In this document: positions 51,832 through 60,506 of the stretch, piece after piece
Layout: every line of letters starts with the position of its first letter
How positions within the stretch are numbered: the stretch's first letter is position 1
Source: CAYLHS01 sp964383535
GTDB taxonomy: Bacteria; Actinomycetota; Acidimicrobiia; Spongiisociales; UBA4744
Length of the DNA stretch: 64,000 bases
Assembly (NCBI GenBank): GCA_964383535.1
Contig: CAYLHS010000002.1
Location: 1-64,000, forward strand
Direction of reading: 5' to 3'
The notes under the pieces: model-generated
Seen by the model: the letters and a program-made list of their open reading frames with translations, nothing else
Databases searched by the model: none
What the model was told of the DNA's origin: nothing
Program-made: the position numbers and the translations under genes

Positions 51832-52569
51832 GTGTCCGATCTGCGCTCCAAGAAGAAGCTCGCCACGTACTACGCGCTGGCCACGGCTGCTCGCACGCTG
51901 ACTACTGAGCGCGGGCCCGATGCGGTGACGGTCGAGGAGATTGCCGACCTCGCCGGCGTATCACCGCGGACCTTCTTCAACTACTTCTCCTGCAAAGAGG
52001 ACGCCATCGTCGGCTCTGAGCCGAGGTTGGTCGCTTCCCTCGCCGAGCAAGTCGAGCAGCGACCCGCAGAAGAGGATCCTCTGACCGCGCTCGAAGCCGT
52101 CCTGACATCTGAAGAGAACGCCGATCTCGCCGAGCACTGGCGGCGTCGAGTGGATGCTCTCGAGTCGGTGCTCGACAGCGAGGAAGACGGTTCGGAGCGG
52201 GCTCTGCGCTGGAAGCAACGAATCGAGGCACTGGAGGCAGTGCTCGATGCAGAGGAGAACTCGGATCTCGCACAGAGATGGAAGCAACGCATGGACCTTG
52301 CTCGGCGTTTCCCGCAACTTCTGCCCCGTCATCTCGCAGGCGTGGTCCAACTCGAACGCGCCCTCGCCGACGCCATCGCCTCCCGACTCGGCGTCGACGC
52401 GAACGTCGTCCCCTACCCCAGGCTCGTAGTAGCGGCGGCGGTGGCAAGTATGCGATCGACGATCGGTTGGTGGCTCCAGAGCGACCGGAGTGTCAGCCTG
52501 TCCGAAGCAATCCACAGCGCGTTCGAAATGCTCCGCGCCGGCCTCGGCAATCCCTCCAAGGACGCCTGA
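51832..52569 (+). CDS. TetR-family regulator with three tandem 24-residue repeats
   Basis: 245 residues, longer than the usual 190-215. N-terminal HTH (about 10-58): TVEEIADLAGVSPRTFFNYF with CKEDAIV. Then residues 86-108, 109-132 and 133-155 are three tandem repeats beginning ALEAVL/ALESVL/ALEAVL and ending WRRRVD/WKQRIE/WKQRMD. The C-terminal ligand part follows. The repeats are predicted amphipathic helices and account for the extra length. It probably represses itself and the following ABC exporter. GTG 51832 is at the predicted transcription start; the stop overlaps the next ATG by one base. Confidence 0.87.
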   Translation: MSDLRSKKKLATYYALATAARTLTTERGPDAVTVEEIADLAGVSPRTFFNYFSCKEDAIVGSEPRLVASLAEQVEQRPAEEDPLTALEAVLTSEENADLAEHWRRRVDALESVLDSEEDGSERALRWKQRIEALEAVLDAEENSDLAQRWKQRMDLARRFPQLLPRHLAGVVQLERALADAIASRLGVDANVVPYPRLVVAAAVASMRSTIGWWLQSDRSVSLSEAIHSAFEMLRAGLGNPSKDA

Positions 52570-54299
52570 TGCTGATCAAGATCCTTCGCGAGCACCTGCG
52601 CCCTTACAAGAAGTGGATCATCTGGCTGGCCTCCCTGCAGATGGTCGGGACAATCGCATCGCTCTACCTGCCGAGCCTGATGGCAGACATCATCGACAAC
52701 GGCGTCGTCAAGGGCGACACCGCCTACATCATGAAGACGGGCGGCGTGATGCTCGCGGTCACCCTGCTTCAGATCATCTGCACGATCATCGCCGTCTACT
52801 ACGGCTCCCAGACCTCGATGGCGTTCGGTCGAGATGTGCGATCGAGGTTCTTCCACACGGTCGGATCATTCTCCAACAAAGAGGTCGGCCACTTCGGAGC
52901 ACCATCCCTGATCACGCGTAACACGAACGACGTTCAACAGGTCCAGATGCTGGTCATGATGGCGTTCACGATGCTGATTCGTGCTCCGATCACCATGGTG
53001 GGCGGAGTCATCATGGCGCTGAAAGAGGACGTCGGCCTCTCCTGGCTGGTGGCGGCGGCCGTTCCGATCCTCCTCGTGATCGTCGGGTTCATCATCAAGA
53101 ACATGGTGCCCGGCTTCAGGAAGATGCAGACCCGTTTGGATACGGTCAACAAGGTCCTCCGCGAGCAAACGTCCGGCATCAGGGTGATTCGGGCGTTCGT
53201 CAGGGAACGGTTCGAAACCAATCGGTTCGGGACGGCGAACACCGATCTCACCGACGTGTCGATCAACGTCGGCCGGTGGATGGCGGCCATGTTCCCTGCG
53301 GTGATGCTCGTGATGAACCTCTCGACGATTGCCGTCCTATGGTTCGGTGGAATCAGGATCGGCAACGGCGACATGCAGATCGGCGCGCTCGTTGCGTTCC
53401 TCTCCTACCTGATCCAGATCCTGATGGCGGTGATGATGTCGACGCTGATGCTCGTCTTCGTCCCGCGTGCCTCGGTTTCCGCCGACCGCATCGGGGAAGT
53501 GCTCGAGACGAATTCCACGGTGGTTCCCCCCGTCGACGGGATCCACGAGGTCCCAACCAGGGGCGTGCTGGAACTGCGCTCTGTCGGTTTCCAGTACGCG
53601 GGAGCGAGCCATCCCGTTCTGCGGAACATCTCGCTCACGGCCCTCCCGGGGCAGACGACCGCGATCATTGGGTCAACCGGTGCCGGCAAATCGACGTTGG
53701 TGAACCTGATCCCACGCCTCTTCGATGCCACGGATGGGAGCGTCCTCATCGACGAAGTCGACGTGCGCGACTTCGACCCCGACGCGCTGTGGTCGAGGAT
53801 CGGAATCGTCCCGCAGAGGGCCTACCTGTTCACGGGAACCATCGCCTCCAACCTCAGGTACGGCAAGCCAGATGCCACCGATGAGGAGATGTGGGCAGCG
53901 CTCGAAATCGCCCAGGCGAAGGACTTCGTCGAGGCGATGTCAGACGGCCTGGCTTCGCCAGTCGCCCAAGGCGGTACGAACGTGTCGGGCGGGCAGCGCC
54001 AACGGCTCGCGATCGCAAGAGCACTCATCCGCGAGCCCGAGATCTACTTGTTCGACGACTCGTTCTCTGCTCTCGATGTCATCACGGATGCCCGACTTCG
54101 CCGAGCCCTCAAGCCCGTCACCGAGCACGCGACGGTGTTGATCGTCGCGCAGCGAGTGTCGACAATCATCGATGCCGACCAGATCGTCGTCCTCGAAGAC
54201 GGCGCCGTGGTCGGGCTGGGTACACATGACGAGCTCATGGCAACGAGTCCCACCTACCTGGAAATCGTCGAGTCTCAGCTCGGGGCGGAGGCATCATGA
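52569..54299 (+). CDS. heterodimeric ABC exporter, subunit with degenerate Walker B
   Basis: 576 residues: six-helix exporter membrane domain (about 15-310), then the ATPase (about 340-570). Walker A IIGSTGAGKSTLV, signature VSGGQRQRLAIARAL, but Walker B reads IYLFDDSFSALD, with Asp replacing the catalytic Glu. With its partner this makes one degenerate ATP site, as in TM287/288, BmrCD or LmrCD exporters. Likely exports drugs or lipophilic compounds. TGATG overlap with tetR. The frame is open from 52278, but ATG 52569 is correct by homology. Confidence 0.92.
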   Translation: MLIKILREHLRPYKKWIIWLASLQMVGTIASLYLPSLMADIIDNGVVKGDTAYIMKTGGVMLAVTLLQIICTIIAVYYGSQTSMAFGRDVRSRFFHTVGSFSNKEVGHFGAPSLITRNTNDVQQVQMLVMMAFTMLIRAPITMVGGVIMALKEDVGLSWLVAAAVPILLVIVGFIIKNMVPGFRKMQTRLDTVNKVLREQTSGIRVIRAFVRERFETNRFGTANTDLTDVSINVGRWMAAMFPAVMLVMNLSTIAVLWFGGIRIGNGDMQIGALVAFLSYLIQILMAVMMSTLMLVFVPRASVSADRIGEVLETNSTVVPPVDGIHEVPTRGVLELRSVGFQYAGASHPVLRNISLTALPGQTTAIIGSTGAGKSTLVNLIPRLFDATDGSVLIDEVDVRDFDPDALWSRIGIVPQRAYLFTGTIASNLRYGKPDATDEEMWAALEIAQAKDFVEAMSDGLASPVAQGGTNVSGGQRQRLAIARALIREPEIYLFDDSFSALDVITDARLRRALKPVTEHATVLIVAQRVSTIIDADQIVVLEDGAVVGLGTHDELMATSPTYLEIVESQLGAEAS

Positions 54300-56326
54300 C
54301 CACCCCAAAGAAGATGCAGGAGACCGAACGGATCGGCGGTGGCGGCATGGGCCACGGCCGTGGACCATTCGGCGGGGGGATGGTCGGACAGAAGTCGATG
54401 GACTTCGGACCGTCGGCCAAACGGCTCATCAGCAGATTGCGCCCCCAACGCACCAAGATCATCGTCATCATCGCCGCCGCAGTCATTGCCGTCGCGATGT
54501 CCGCGATAGGTCCGAAGATCCTAGGGCACGCGACCGACATCGTGTTCTCTGGCGCTGTCGGCAAGATGTTTCCCGCCGGCATGACGAAGGACCAGGCAGT
54601 CGCGGGTCTTCGAGCGGCTGGACAGGAGAAGGTCGCGGACATGTTGTCGGCGATGGATGTGGTGCCTGGACAAGGCATCGATTTCACTGCTCTCGGAGAC
54701 GTGCTGTTGCTTCTGGTCGGCCTGTACGCGGCATCCGCTCTCCTGACGTTCCTCCAGGGCTACGTCCTGAACGACGTGGTCCAGAACACCGTGAAGGATC
54801 TCCGATCTGACGTCGAGGACAAGCTGAACCGGCTGCCGTTGCGCTACTTCGACACCCAGCCGAGGGGTGAATTGCTCAGCCGGGTCACCAACGACATGGA
54901 CAACCTCTCCCAGACCCTCCAGCAGACGATGAGCCAGGTGATGACCTCACTGCTGACGATCGTGTTCGTCATGGTCATGATGTTCGACATCTCATGGACG
55001 CTTGCGTTGATCACGCTCGCGACGGTCCCAATCAGCATGTTCGTCGCCGCCAAGGTGATGGGGAAGTCTCGCGGCCACTTCGTCAACCAGTGGCGGAGCA
55101 CAGGCGCGCTCAACGCCCAGGTGGAAGAGGCGTTCACCGGCCACTCACTCATCAAGGTGTTCGGGCGCCAGCAAGAGGTCCAGAAGACGTTCGAAACCGA
55201 GAACGAAGAGCTGTTCCAAGCCAGCTTCAAGGCCCAGTTCTTCTCCAGCCTGATCATGCCGATCATGATGTTCATCGGCAACCTGAACTACGTCGTCATC
55301 GCGGTCGTTGGCGGACTGCGGGTTGCGAGTGGAACGCTCTCACTCGGTGATATCCAGGCGTTCATTCAGTACACCAGGCGCTTCACCCAACCGGTCACGC
55401 AGGTCGCCTCGATGGTCAACCTCCTCCAGTCCGGGGTCGCGTCGGCGGAGCGAGTGTTCGAGCTGCTGGACGCCGAGGAAGAGGCTCCGGACGAGCATCA
55501 GCCGCAGCTGATCGAGAACCCCACCGGTCAGGTGGGTTTCGACGACGTCTCCTTCCGGTACGAGGATGACCGGCCGCTCATCGAGCATGTCTCGCTGTCG
55601 GTCGAACCCGGTCAGACTGTCGCGATCGTCGGACCGACCGGAGCCGGCAAGACCACACTCGTCAACCTCGTGATGCGGTTCTACGATCTCGACGCTGGGC
55701 ACATCACTCTCGACGGTATCGATATTGCGGAGATGCGACGCCAGGATCTTCGCTCAGAGATCGGAATGGTCCTTCAGGACACCTGGCTGTTCGAGGGCAC
55801 CGTCAGAGAGAACATCACCTATGGGAAGCTCGATGCGACCGAGGAGGAGATGCTCGAAGCGGCCAGAGCAACGTTCGTCGACCGATTCGTCCACAGCCTT
55901 CCGGACGGCTATGACACCGTGGTCGACGACGAAGGCAACAACATCAGTGCAGGCGAGAAGCAGCTACTCACCATCGCGAGGGCGTTCCTCGCCAATCCTC
56001 CCCTGCTCATCCTCGACGAGGCGACGAGCTCGGTCGACACGCGCACCGAGTTGTTGGTGCAGCACGCCATGGCAGCGCTGCGAAGCGACCGAACCAGTTT
56101 CGTGATCGCTCACCGCCTGTCGACGATACGCGATGCTGACCTCATCCTCGTGATGGAGGATGGCCAGATCGTCGAGCACGGTACCCACGACGAGCTGATC
56201 GCCGCCGGCGGTTCCTACGCGACGCTGTACGCCACCCAGCTCACCGGACCGGACGTCGCGATGCCCGCGCCCCCCACCCCACAACCCGCCTATCCGCGGC
56301 CACCGGCGGCCGGCGCCGGCGACTGA
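54296..56326 (+). CDS. heterodimeric ABC exporter, catalytic subunit
   Basis: 676 residues. A Gly/Met-rich N-terminal extension (about 1-45; GGGGMGHGRGPFGGGMVG), membrane domain (about 50-390) with an extra loop of about 60 residues after the first helix, ATPase (about 420-655), and a Pro-rich tail. Walker A VGPTGAGKTTLV and Walker B LLILDEATSSVD are canonical, but the signature reads ISAGEKQLL instead of LSGGQ. So its own signature completes the degenerate site of the partner. ATG overlaps the preceding stop (ATGA). Confidence 0.92.
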   Translation: MTTPKKMQETERIGGGGMGHGRGPFGGGMVGQKSMDFGPSAKRLISRLRPQRTKIIVIIAAAVIAVAMSAIGPKILGHATDIVFSGAVGKMFPAGMTKDQAVAGLRAAGQEKVADMLSAMDVVPGQGIDFTALGDVLLLLVGLYAASALLTFLQGYVLNDVVQNTVKDLRSDVEDKLNRLPLRYFDTQPRGELLSRVTNDMDNLSQTLQQTMSQVMTSLLTIVFVMVMMFDISWTLALITLATVPISMFVAAKVMGKSRGHFVNQWRSTGALNAQVEEAFTGHSLIKVFGRQQEVQKTFETENEELFQASFKAQFFSSLIMPIMMFIGNLNYVVIAVVGGLRVASGTLSLGDIQAFIQYTRRFTQPVTQVASMVNLLQSGVASAERVFELLDAEEEAPDEHQPQLIENPTGQVGFDDVSFRYEDDRPLIEHVSLSVEPGQTVAIVGPTGAGKTTLVNLVMRFYDLDAGHITLDGIDIAEMRRQDLRSEIGMVLQDTWLFEGTVRENITYGKLDATEEEMLEAARATFVDRFVHSLPDGYDTVVDDEGNNISAGEKQLLTIARAFLANPPLLILDEATSSVDTRTELLVQHAMAALRSDRTSFVIAHRLSTIRDADLILVMEDGQIVEHGTHDELIAAGGSYATLYATQLTGPDVAMPAPPTPQPAYPRPPAAGAGD

Positions 56327-56347
56327 AGCCGGCGCGATGCTGCCCCG

Positions 56348-57037
56348 ATGAGCATCCACCCGATTCGCCGGGATCTCATCGAGCTAGCTCCGACTGAGCG
56401 CGAAGCCATCGGTGCGTGGGCGGAGGCGAATCGAAACAACCGGGGTTGCGTTACCGTCTGGAAGCCACCCGAAGAAACGTGGCGGTTCCTCACCTACCTC
56501 TGTGACCACCTGGGATTCCTCGCCCACGGGTCCAAACAGGGCGACATCGACGAGCTGGTTCCTGTTGGCGCGAACAGGGGTGACCTCACCGACTTCGGCA
56601 ATGCGATGCAGGTGTTTGCCACCCCCGACGCCCTGTGGGCAGGCTGGTTCGCATTGCTGAATCGAGAAATGGAGGACGGCTCGGGAACGGCCAACTCGTG
56701 CACGCGACGCTTCGACCCGAACGACCGAGACTTCAAGGAGTACTGGTTCGCGATCTCCCACGTGAACCTCATCGGTGATCGACCCCTGACACCCGGCTAC
56801 ATGTATCTGCTCAGACCGGATTCCTTCAGCGCGAGGAGAGGCGAGGAGTGGGGCTCATCTCGTCCGGTCACACCCATCGCACGGGTGCCTGTCACGCCTT
56901 TCGGATGGCCGTACGCAGACGCGATCCTCGGCTATGACAGGCAGCGGCTCGACGCGCTACTCGGCCGGAGCAGTGACGGTTTCCCCTGGTTCGACGACAA
57001 CCGGCTGTGGCAAGTCGTGCCCGAGGCCTACCGCTGA
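56348..57037 (+). CDS. unknown cytoplasmic protein
   Basis: 229 residues with no signal or membrane helix. It is rich in Trp and acidic residues, with segments such as GCVTVWKPPEETWRFLTYL and GDLTDFGNAMQVFATPDALW. I cannot place it in a family. It begins 22 bp after the exporter operon and may be cotranscribed. It is convergent with padR (10-bp gap). Confidence 0.6.
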   Translation: MSIHPIRRDLIELAPTEREAIGAWAEANRNNRGCVTVWKPPEETWRFLTYLCDHLGFLAHGSKQGDIDELVPVGANRGDLTDFGNAMQVFATPDALWAGWFALLNREMEDGSGTANSCTRRFDPNDRDFKEYWFAISHVNLIGDRPLTPGYMYLLRPDSFSARRGEEWGSSRPVTPIARVPVTPFGWPYADAILGYDRQRLDALLGRSSDGFPWFDDNRLWQVVPEAYR

Positions 57038-57047
57038 AGCACCTGGA

Positions 57048-57584
57048 TCAGGAGGCGTCGTGCTCGGCGAGAATCCCGTAGATCTGGCGCCTTGCCTCCT
57101 CCAAGATCTCCTGAGCCCGCTGCACCTGCGACTCCGTCCCGGCCCTCCCCACCTGCATCACGGCTGAAGCAACCTGGAACCCGATGTCGCGCAGCGCCAG
57201 GAGGTTTCGATCAACCTTGAACCCTTCCCAAGGTGGGATCTCTTCCGACGCGTCCACGAGGGCTCTGCCGTCATCCGTCAGAACGTACACCTTCTTGCCC
57301 TCGTGCTGTGTGGACTCGACGATGCCCTCGTCCTCGAGCTGGCTCAGTGTGGGGTAGATCGATCCAGGGCTCGGCTGCCACACCCCATCGGTTCGCTCGG
57401 TCAACTCCGTCATGATCTGGTAGCCATGCATCGGCTTCTCCGAGAGCAGGAGCATGATGGCGGTTCGGACCTCACCCCTGCCAACTCTCGGGCCCGGTCC
57501 GCCGAAGAACCCGCCTCGTCGAGGGGGACCCCATCTTCCCCACCGCGGACCTTGATGCCGTCCTCTCATCGGACCATCGCGCAT
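57048..57584 (-). CDS. PadR-family transcriptional regulator
   Basis: 178 residues. An Arg/Gly-rich N-terminal arm (about 1-37) precedes the winged helix: VRTAIMLLLSEKPMHGYQIMTEL, PSPGSIYPTLSQLEDEGIV and KVYVLTDDGRALV. A C-terminal dimerisation helix pair (about 110-178) follows. PadR proteins often repress multidrug exporters. The ABC exporter operon on the opposite strand is a candidate target, as is padR itself. ATG 57584 has AAGGAG 6 nt upstream; the frame opens at 57611. Confidence 0.9.
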   Translation of the reverse strand: MRDGPMRGRHQGPRWGRWGPPRRGGFFGGPGPRVGRGEVRTAIMLLLSEKPMHGYQIMTELTERTDGVWQPSPGSIYPTLSQLEDEGIVESTQHEGKKVYVLTDDGRALVDASEEIPPWEGFKVDRNLLALRDIGFQVASAVMQVGRAGTESQVQRAQEILEEARRQIYGILAEHDAS

Positions 57585-57610
57585 ATTGACTCCTTTCCAG
57601 GTGAACATCA

Positions 57611-57633
57611 TATCACGATATATCGCGATATAT
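57611..57633. promoter_or_regulatory. probable PadR operator
   Basis: AT-rich block in a GC-rich genome, 27-49 nt upstream of padR. TATCACGATA (57611-57620) is followed directly by TATCGCGATA (57621-57630): a 10-bp direct repeat one helical turn apart. The core ATATATCGCGATATAT (57618-57633) is a perfect 16-bp palindrome. Autoregulation is likely. Confidence 0.6.
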
Positions 57634-57806
57634 TCACTTGGGCCGGGCGAGTCCTGTGATCAGGGAGCCGTTCGTCGGGCTCGTAGGCCGCGGAAGGGCC
57701 CGCTTGGGCGACTTCGTAGGCCCGTTTGCATCCTCCCCGCATGAGGGCACCCCGTGAGCCGACCGGCACCCTGCTGAGAGTCAGCGGTCCTCGATCTCCG
57801 GCGCCG

Positions 57807-59195
57807 TCACGGCTGCGAGGGAAGTACGTAGCAGGGTCCGCCTGGGTCGTAGCCGGCCGCGAGGTCGGAGACGAAGAAGTCCTGCAACTTGGTGAGCGGT
57901 GACAGGGCTCCTGCACCCAGCGTCGCATCGAGCCCTCCCTGTGCGTCGAAGGCGGCCTTGTCGGGTTTGAAGATGCCGGTGGCTCGAGCGATCGACGTGT
58001 CGAAATCGTCGCCGAAGTCATTCGCAGGGGACAACCCGGAATATGTGAGCGAGTCGATGCCCTGAGCGGCGGCCTCCACGCCCTCAGGAGTGAGGTCACC
58101 TGCCGCTGCGGCCCGTTCCAGGACAGTTCTGGCTACGAGGTACTCCAAGTACCCCTCGACGAGGCCGGCAGCCGGGTAACGGTCGGGATATGCGTCGTCC
58201 AGAACCTGGACCACATCGTTCATACCGTCGACCTTCGCTCCGAACGGCGCCATGAGCGTCGCCATATAGAGGTTCTCCGCCATATACCCACCAAGCGCCG
58301 TATCGAGCAGCCGATCGCTGAACGTCACGGTGGAAACGGCCCACTGGCCCCGGTAGCCAAGCTGCACCGCGGCGCCCATCACGGTAACGAGAGACAATGG
58401 ATCGGCTGCCATCCAGGTCAGATCCGCCTCGCTCTTGGCGACCGCCGCGCCCAGCGCTGTCAGATCCTGACCGGGCACGACACTTCCCTCGTATACGACT
58501 GGAAGTCCGAGCTGAGCCGCCGCATAGTTCGCTCCGGCGAGCGAGTCGCCTCCGTAGTCACCAGGGAGCCCCAGGAGCGCGAGAGCCGGGGGGTGACCGA
58601 ACCGGGACTCGAAGTCCTTTGCGTACCAGCTGATCGTGTTGATGGACTCCATGCAGTAGTTGGAGCCGGTCTCCAGCAGGTTGGCGCCAAGCACTGGATC
58701 GGACCATCCCGAGTACCACGTCACGGGAATCGCGACGAGATGGTCCTCGGCCAGCTTCGGAACGATGGCGAGCGTCTGCTGGGAACCGGTCGAATGAGCG
58801 AGCATGACCACCTTGTCGTGCAACTCCTCGTACTTGGCCACGTGAGTGGCCACGTCATACCCCGTATTGGCGATCAGCAGCTCCACCTGCCTCCCTGCGA
58901 TGCCTCCTGCTTCGTTTGTCTTCTGCCAGAACGCCAGTTGAGCATCGAGAACGTCGACCACCGTGCCCGAGAACGGACCAGTCAAGTCGGCAAGCACACC
59001 AAGGTAGATCGTGTCGTCCGTGACGGTGACTCCGTCGGTCTCGACCACTGGCGCGGTGGTCGACGTCGTAGCTGGAGCCACGGTCGTCGTCGAGGACGGA
59101 GGCTCGGTCGTCGTCGATGAAGTCGTTGTCGGCGAGGACGACTGCGTGCACGCCACCACGCAGACGGCGATGAGCACGACGAAGAGGCGCTTCAT
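57807..59195 (-). CDS. branched-chain-amino-acid-type ABC substrate-binding lipoprotein (orphan)
   Basis: 462 residues. Lipobox VVACTQ (Cys 16), Thr/Ser linker (about 18-50), then a two-lobed periplasmic-binding domain of the Leu/Ile/Val (LivK, family I) type: IYLGVLADLTGPFSGTVVDV, NEAGGIAGRQVELLI, GSQQTLAIVPKLAEDH. No permease or ATPase genes accompany it, so it may be a sensor or use a distant transporter. Its ATG overlaps the stop of the BON-OmpA gene (ATGA), so the two are cotranslated. Confidence 0.87.
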   Translation of the reverse strand: MKRLFVVLIAVCVVACTQSSSPTTTSSTTTEPPSSTTTVAPATTSTTAPVVETDGVTVTDDTIYLGVLADLTGPFSGTVVDVLDAQLAFWQKTNEAGGIAGRQVELLIANTGYDVATHVAKYEELHDKVVMLAHSTGSQQTLAIVPKLAEDHLVAIPVTWYSGWSDPVLGANLLETGSNYCMESINTISWYAKDFESRFGHPPALALLGLPGDYGGDSLAGANYAAAQLGLPVVYEGSVVPGQDLTALGAAVAKSEADLTWMAADPLSLVTVMGAAVQLGYRGQWAVSTVTFSDRLLDTALGGYMAENLYMATLMAPFGAKVDGMNDVVQVLDDAYPDRYPAAGLVEGYLEYLVARTVLERAAAAGDLTPEGVEAAAQGIDSLTYSGLSPANDFGDDFDTSIARATGIFKPDKAAFDAQGGLDATLGAGALSPLTKLQDFFVSDLAAGYDPGGPCYVLPSQP

Positions 59196-60427
59196 GGCCC
59201 CACCTCGAACTCGATCCGCCGGCTTTGCTCCGACGGCCCGGCTCCGGCGAAGAGCTCACCGTAGGAGACGACTGCGAGTCGCGACGGAGGCACACCCTTG
59301 AGAATGAGGTACTGGTAGACGGCACCGGCCCTGGCTGTGGCCAGCTGCTCGTTCACCTCGGAGCTGCCGACTTCGTCGGTGTAGCCGGCGATGAACACCT
59401 GAAGTCCCGGCTGCGACACGATGATGCTCGCAGCACTGTCGAGTGTCGTCTGGCTGGCAGCGGTGAGTTCTGCCGACCCCGAATCGAAGACGATGGGTGA
59501 ACCCTCGACGAGGGCGCGGAGGTCTGAGCGAAGGATCGCTTCGTCCCCGCGTAGCCGCAATTTGGTGGTGACACCGGTGACACCCGGGACGGCGAGAACC
59601 GCCGCCTCCACCCGATGTGAATAGTCGAAGAATCCCTGCTCCAACACGCCGAGTGGAACGACCCCCCCAACGGTGACCCGGCCATCGATGACACCGACCT
59701 CCAGGTCGCTGAAACCGCCGTCTCGCAACGCCTGAGCCGCACGAGCCGCGAGTTTGTCGTCGGAGACGTCCACCTCGGGCGTCGACGTCTGAACGTCTGG
59801 AAGCTCGCCGACCACGAGCCGGTTCGCGATCTTCACGGCGCCGGCATCACGGACGAGCGATGCCGCCGCGCTGCGTGCTTCGTTGGATGCCACGAAACCA
59901 CCCAAGACGACGACACCGTCACGAACGGACACGACGACAGCACGGTATGCATCATCGACGAGCGCCGTTTCGGCCCGAACGAGTAGCTCGTCATCGCCCG
60001 GTGTTCCCACCTGCAGTCGGTTGTCGACGGTAGCGACACCATCGATGGAGAAGACGACTGTCTCCGCTTCCTCCAGAAGGGTGGTCGAAGCAACGTAGCC
60101 GCTGATCGTCACCATGTCGCCGTCGATCTGAACCGTGATGTCCTCGAAGCCCCTCGACGCGAGTTGCTGCTCGATCTGCTCGCCAAGGGATGCAGGTCGA
60201 GTAGTGACGGTTGTCGATGGGCTCCCCAGAATTCCATCCCGTTGCAGGAAGATGACGACCCCTACCGTGATGACGAGGACGAGCAGAAGTGGGAGAAGGG
60301 GGATCCGCTTTCCGGGCGGGGGTCGATGGACGGAGGAGCGAAGGGCCTCGAGATCATCATGCGCAAGCTGGGTGTGTCGATCAACGGGTCGGTAGATTGT
60401 CCCGTCGCCGCGATCTCGCCCCGACAC
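59192..60427 (-). CDS. BON-domain and OmpA-domain membrane-anchored protein
   Basis: 411 residues. A cytoplasmic N-terminus, one transmembrane helix (about 42-60), then two or three BON-like repeats (about 78-145, 150-205 and 215-295; DMVTISGYVAS, DGVVVLGGFVAS and DGRVTVGGVVP). The C-terminal OmpA/MotB peptidoglycan-binding domain (about 305-411) has SPIVFDSGSAELTAASQTTLDSAA and FIAGYTDEVGS. The layout resembles mycobacterial OmpATb/ArfA. It may link membrane and cell wall. GTG 60427 follows GAGGGA. Confidence 0.88.
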   Translation of the reverse strand: MSGRDRGDGTIYRPVDRHTQLAHDDLEALRSSVHRPPPGKRIPLLPLLLVLVITVGVVIFLQRDGILGSPSTTVTTRPASLGEQIEQQLASRGFEDITVQIDGDMVTISGYVASTTLLEEAETVVFSIDGVATVDNRLQVGTPGDDELLVRAETALVDDAYRAVVVSVRDGVVVLGGFVASNEARSAAASLVRDAGAVKIANRLVVGELPDVQTSTPEVDVSDDKLAARAAQALRDGGFSDLEVGVIDGRVTVGGVVPLGVLEQGFFDYSHRVEAAVLAVPGVTGVTTKLRLRGDEAILRSDLRALVEGSPIVFDSGSAELTAASQTTLDSAASIIVSQPGLQVFIAGYTDEVGSSEVNEQLATARAGAVYQYLILKGVPPSRLAVVSYGELFAGAGPSEQSRRIEFEVGP

Positions 60428-60506
60428 GCTCAGTCCCTCTTCTCATCCCGGCCCTGCCCCCATTTCATCGGCGTTTCTTCGAGGGATCTTGAGACTGCTT
60501 CTGGCC

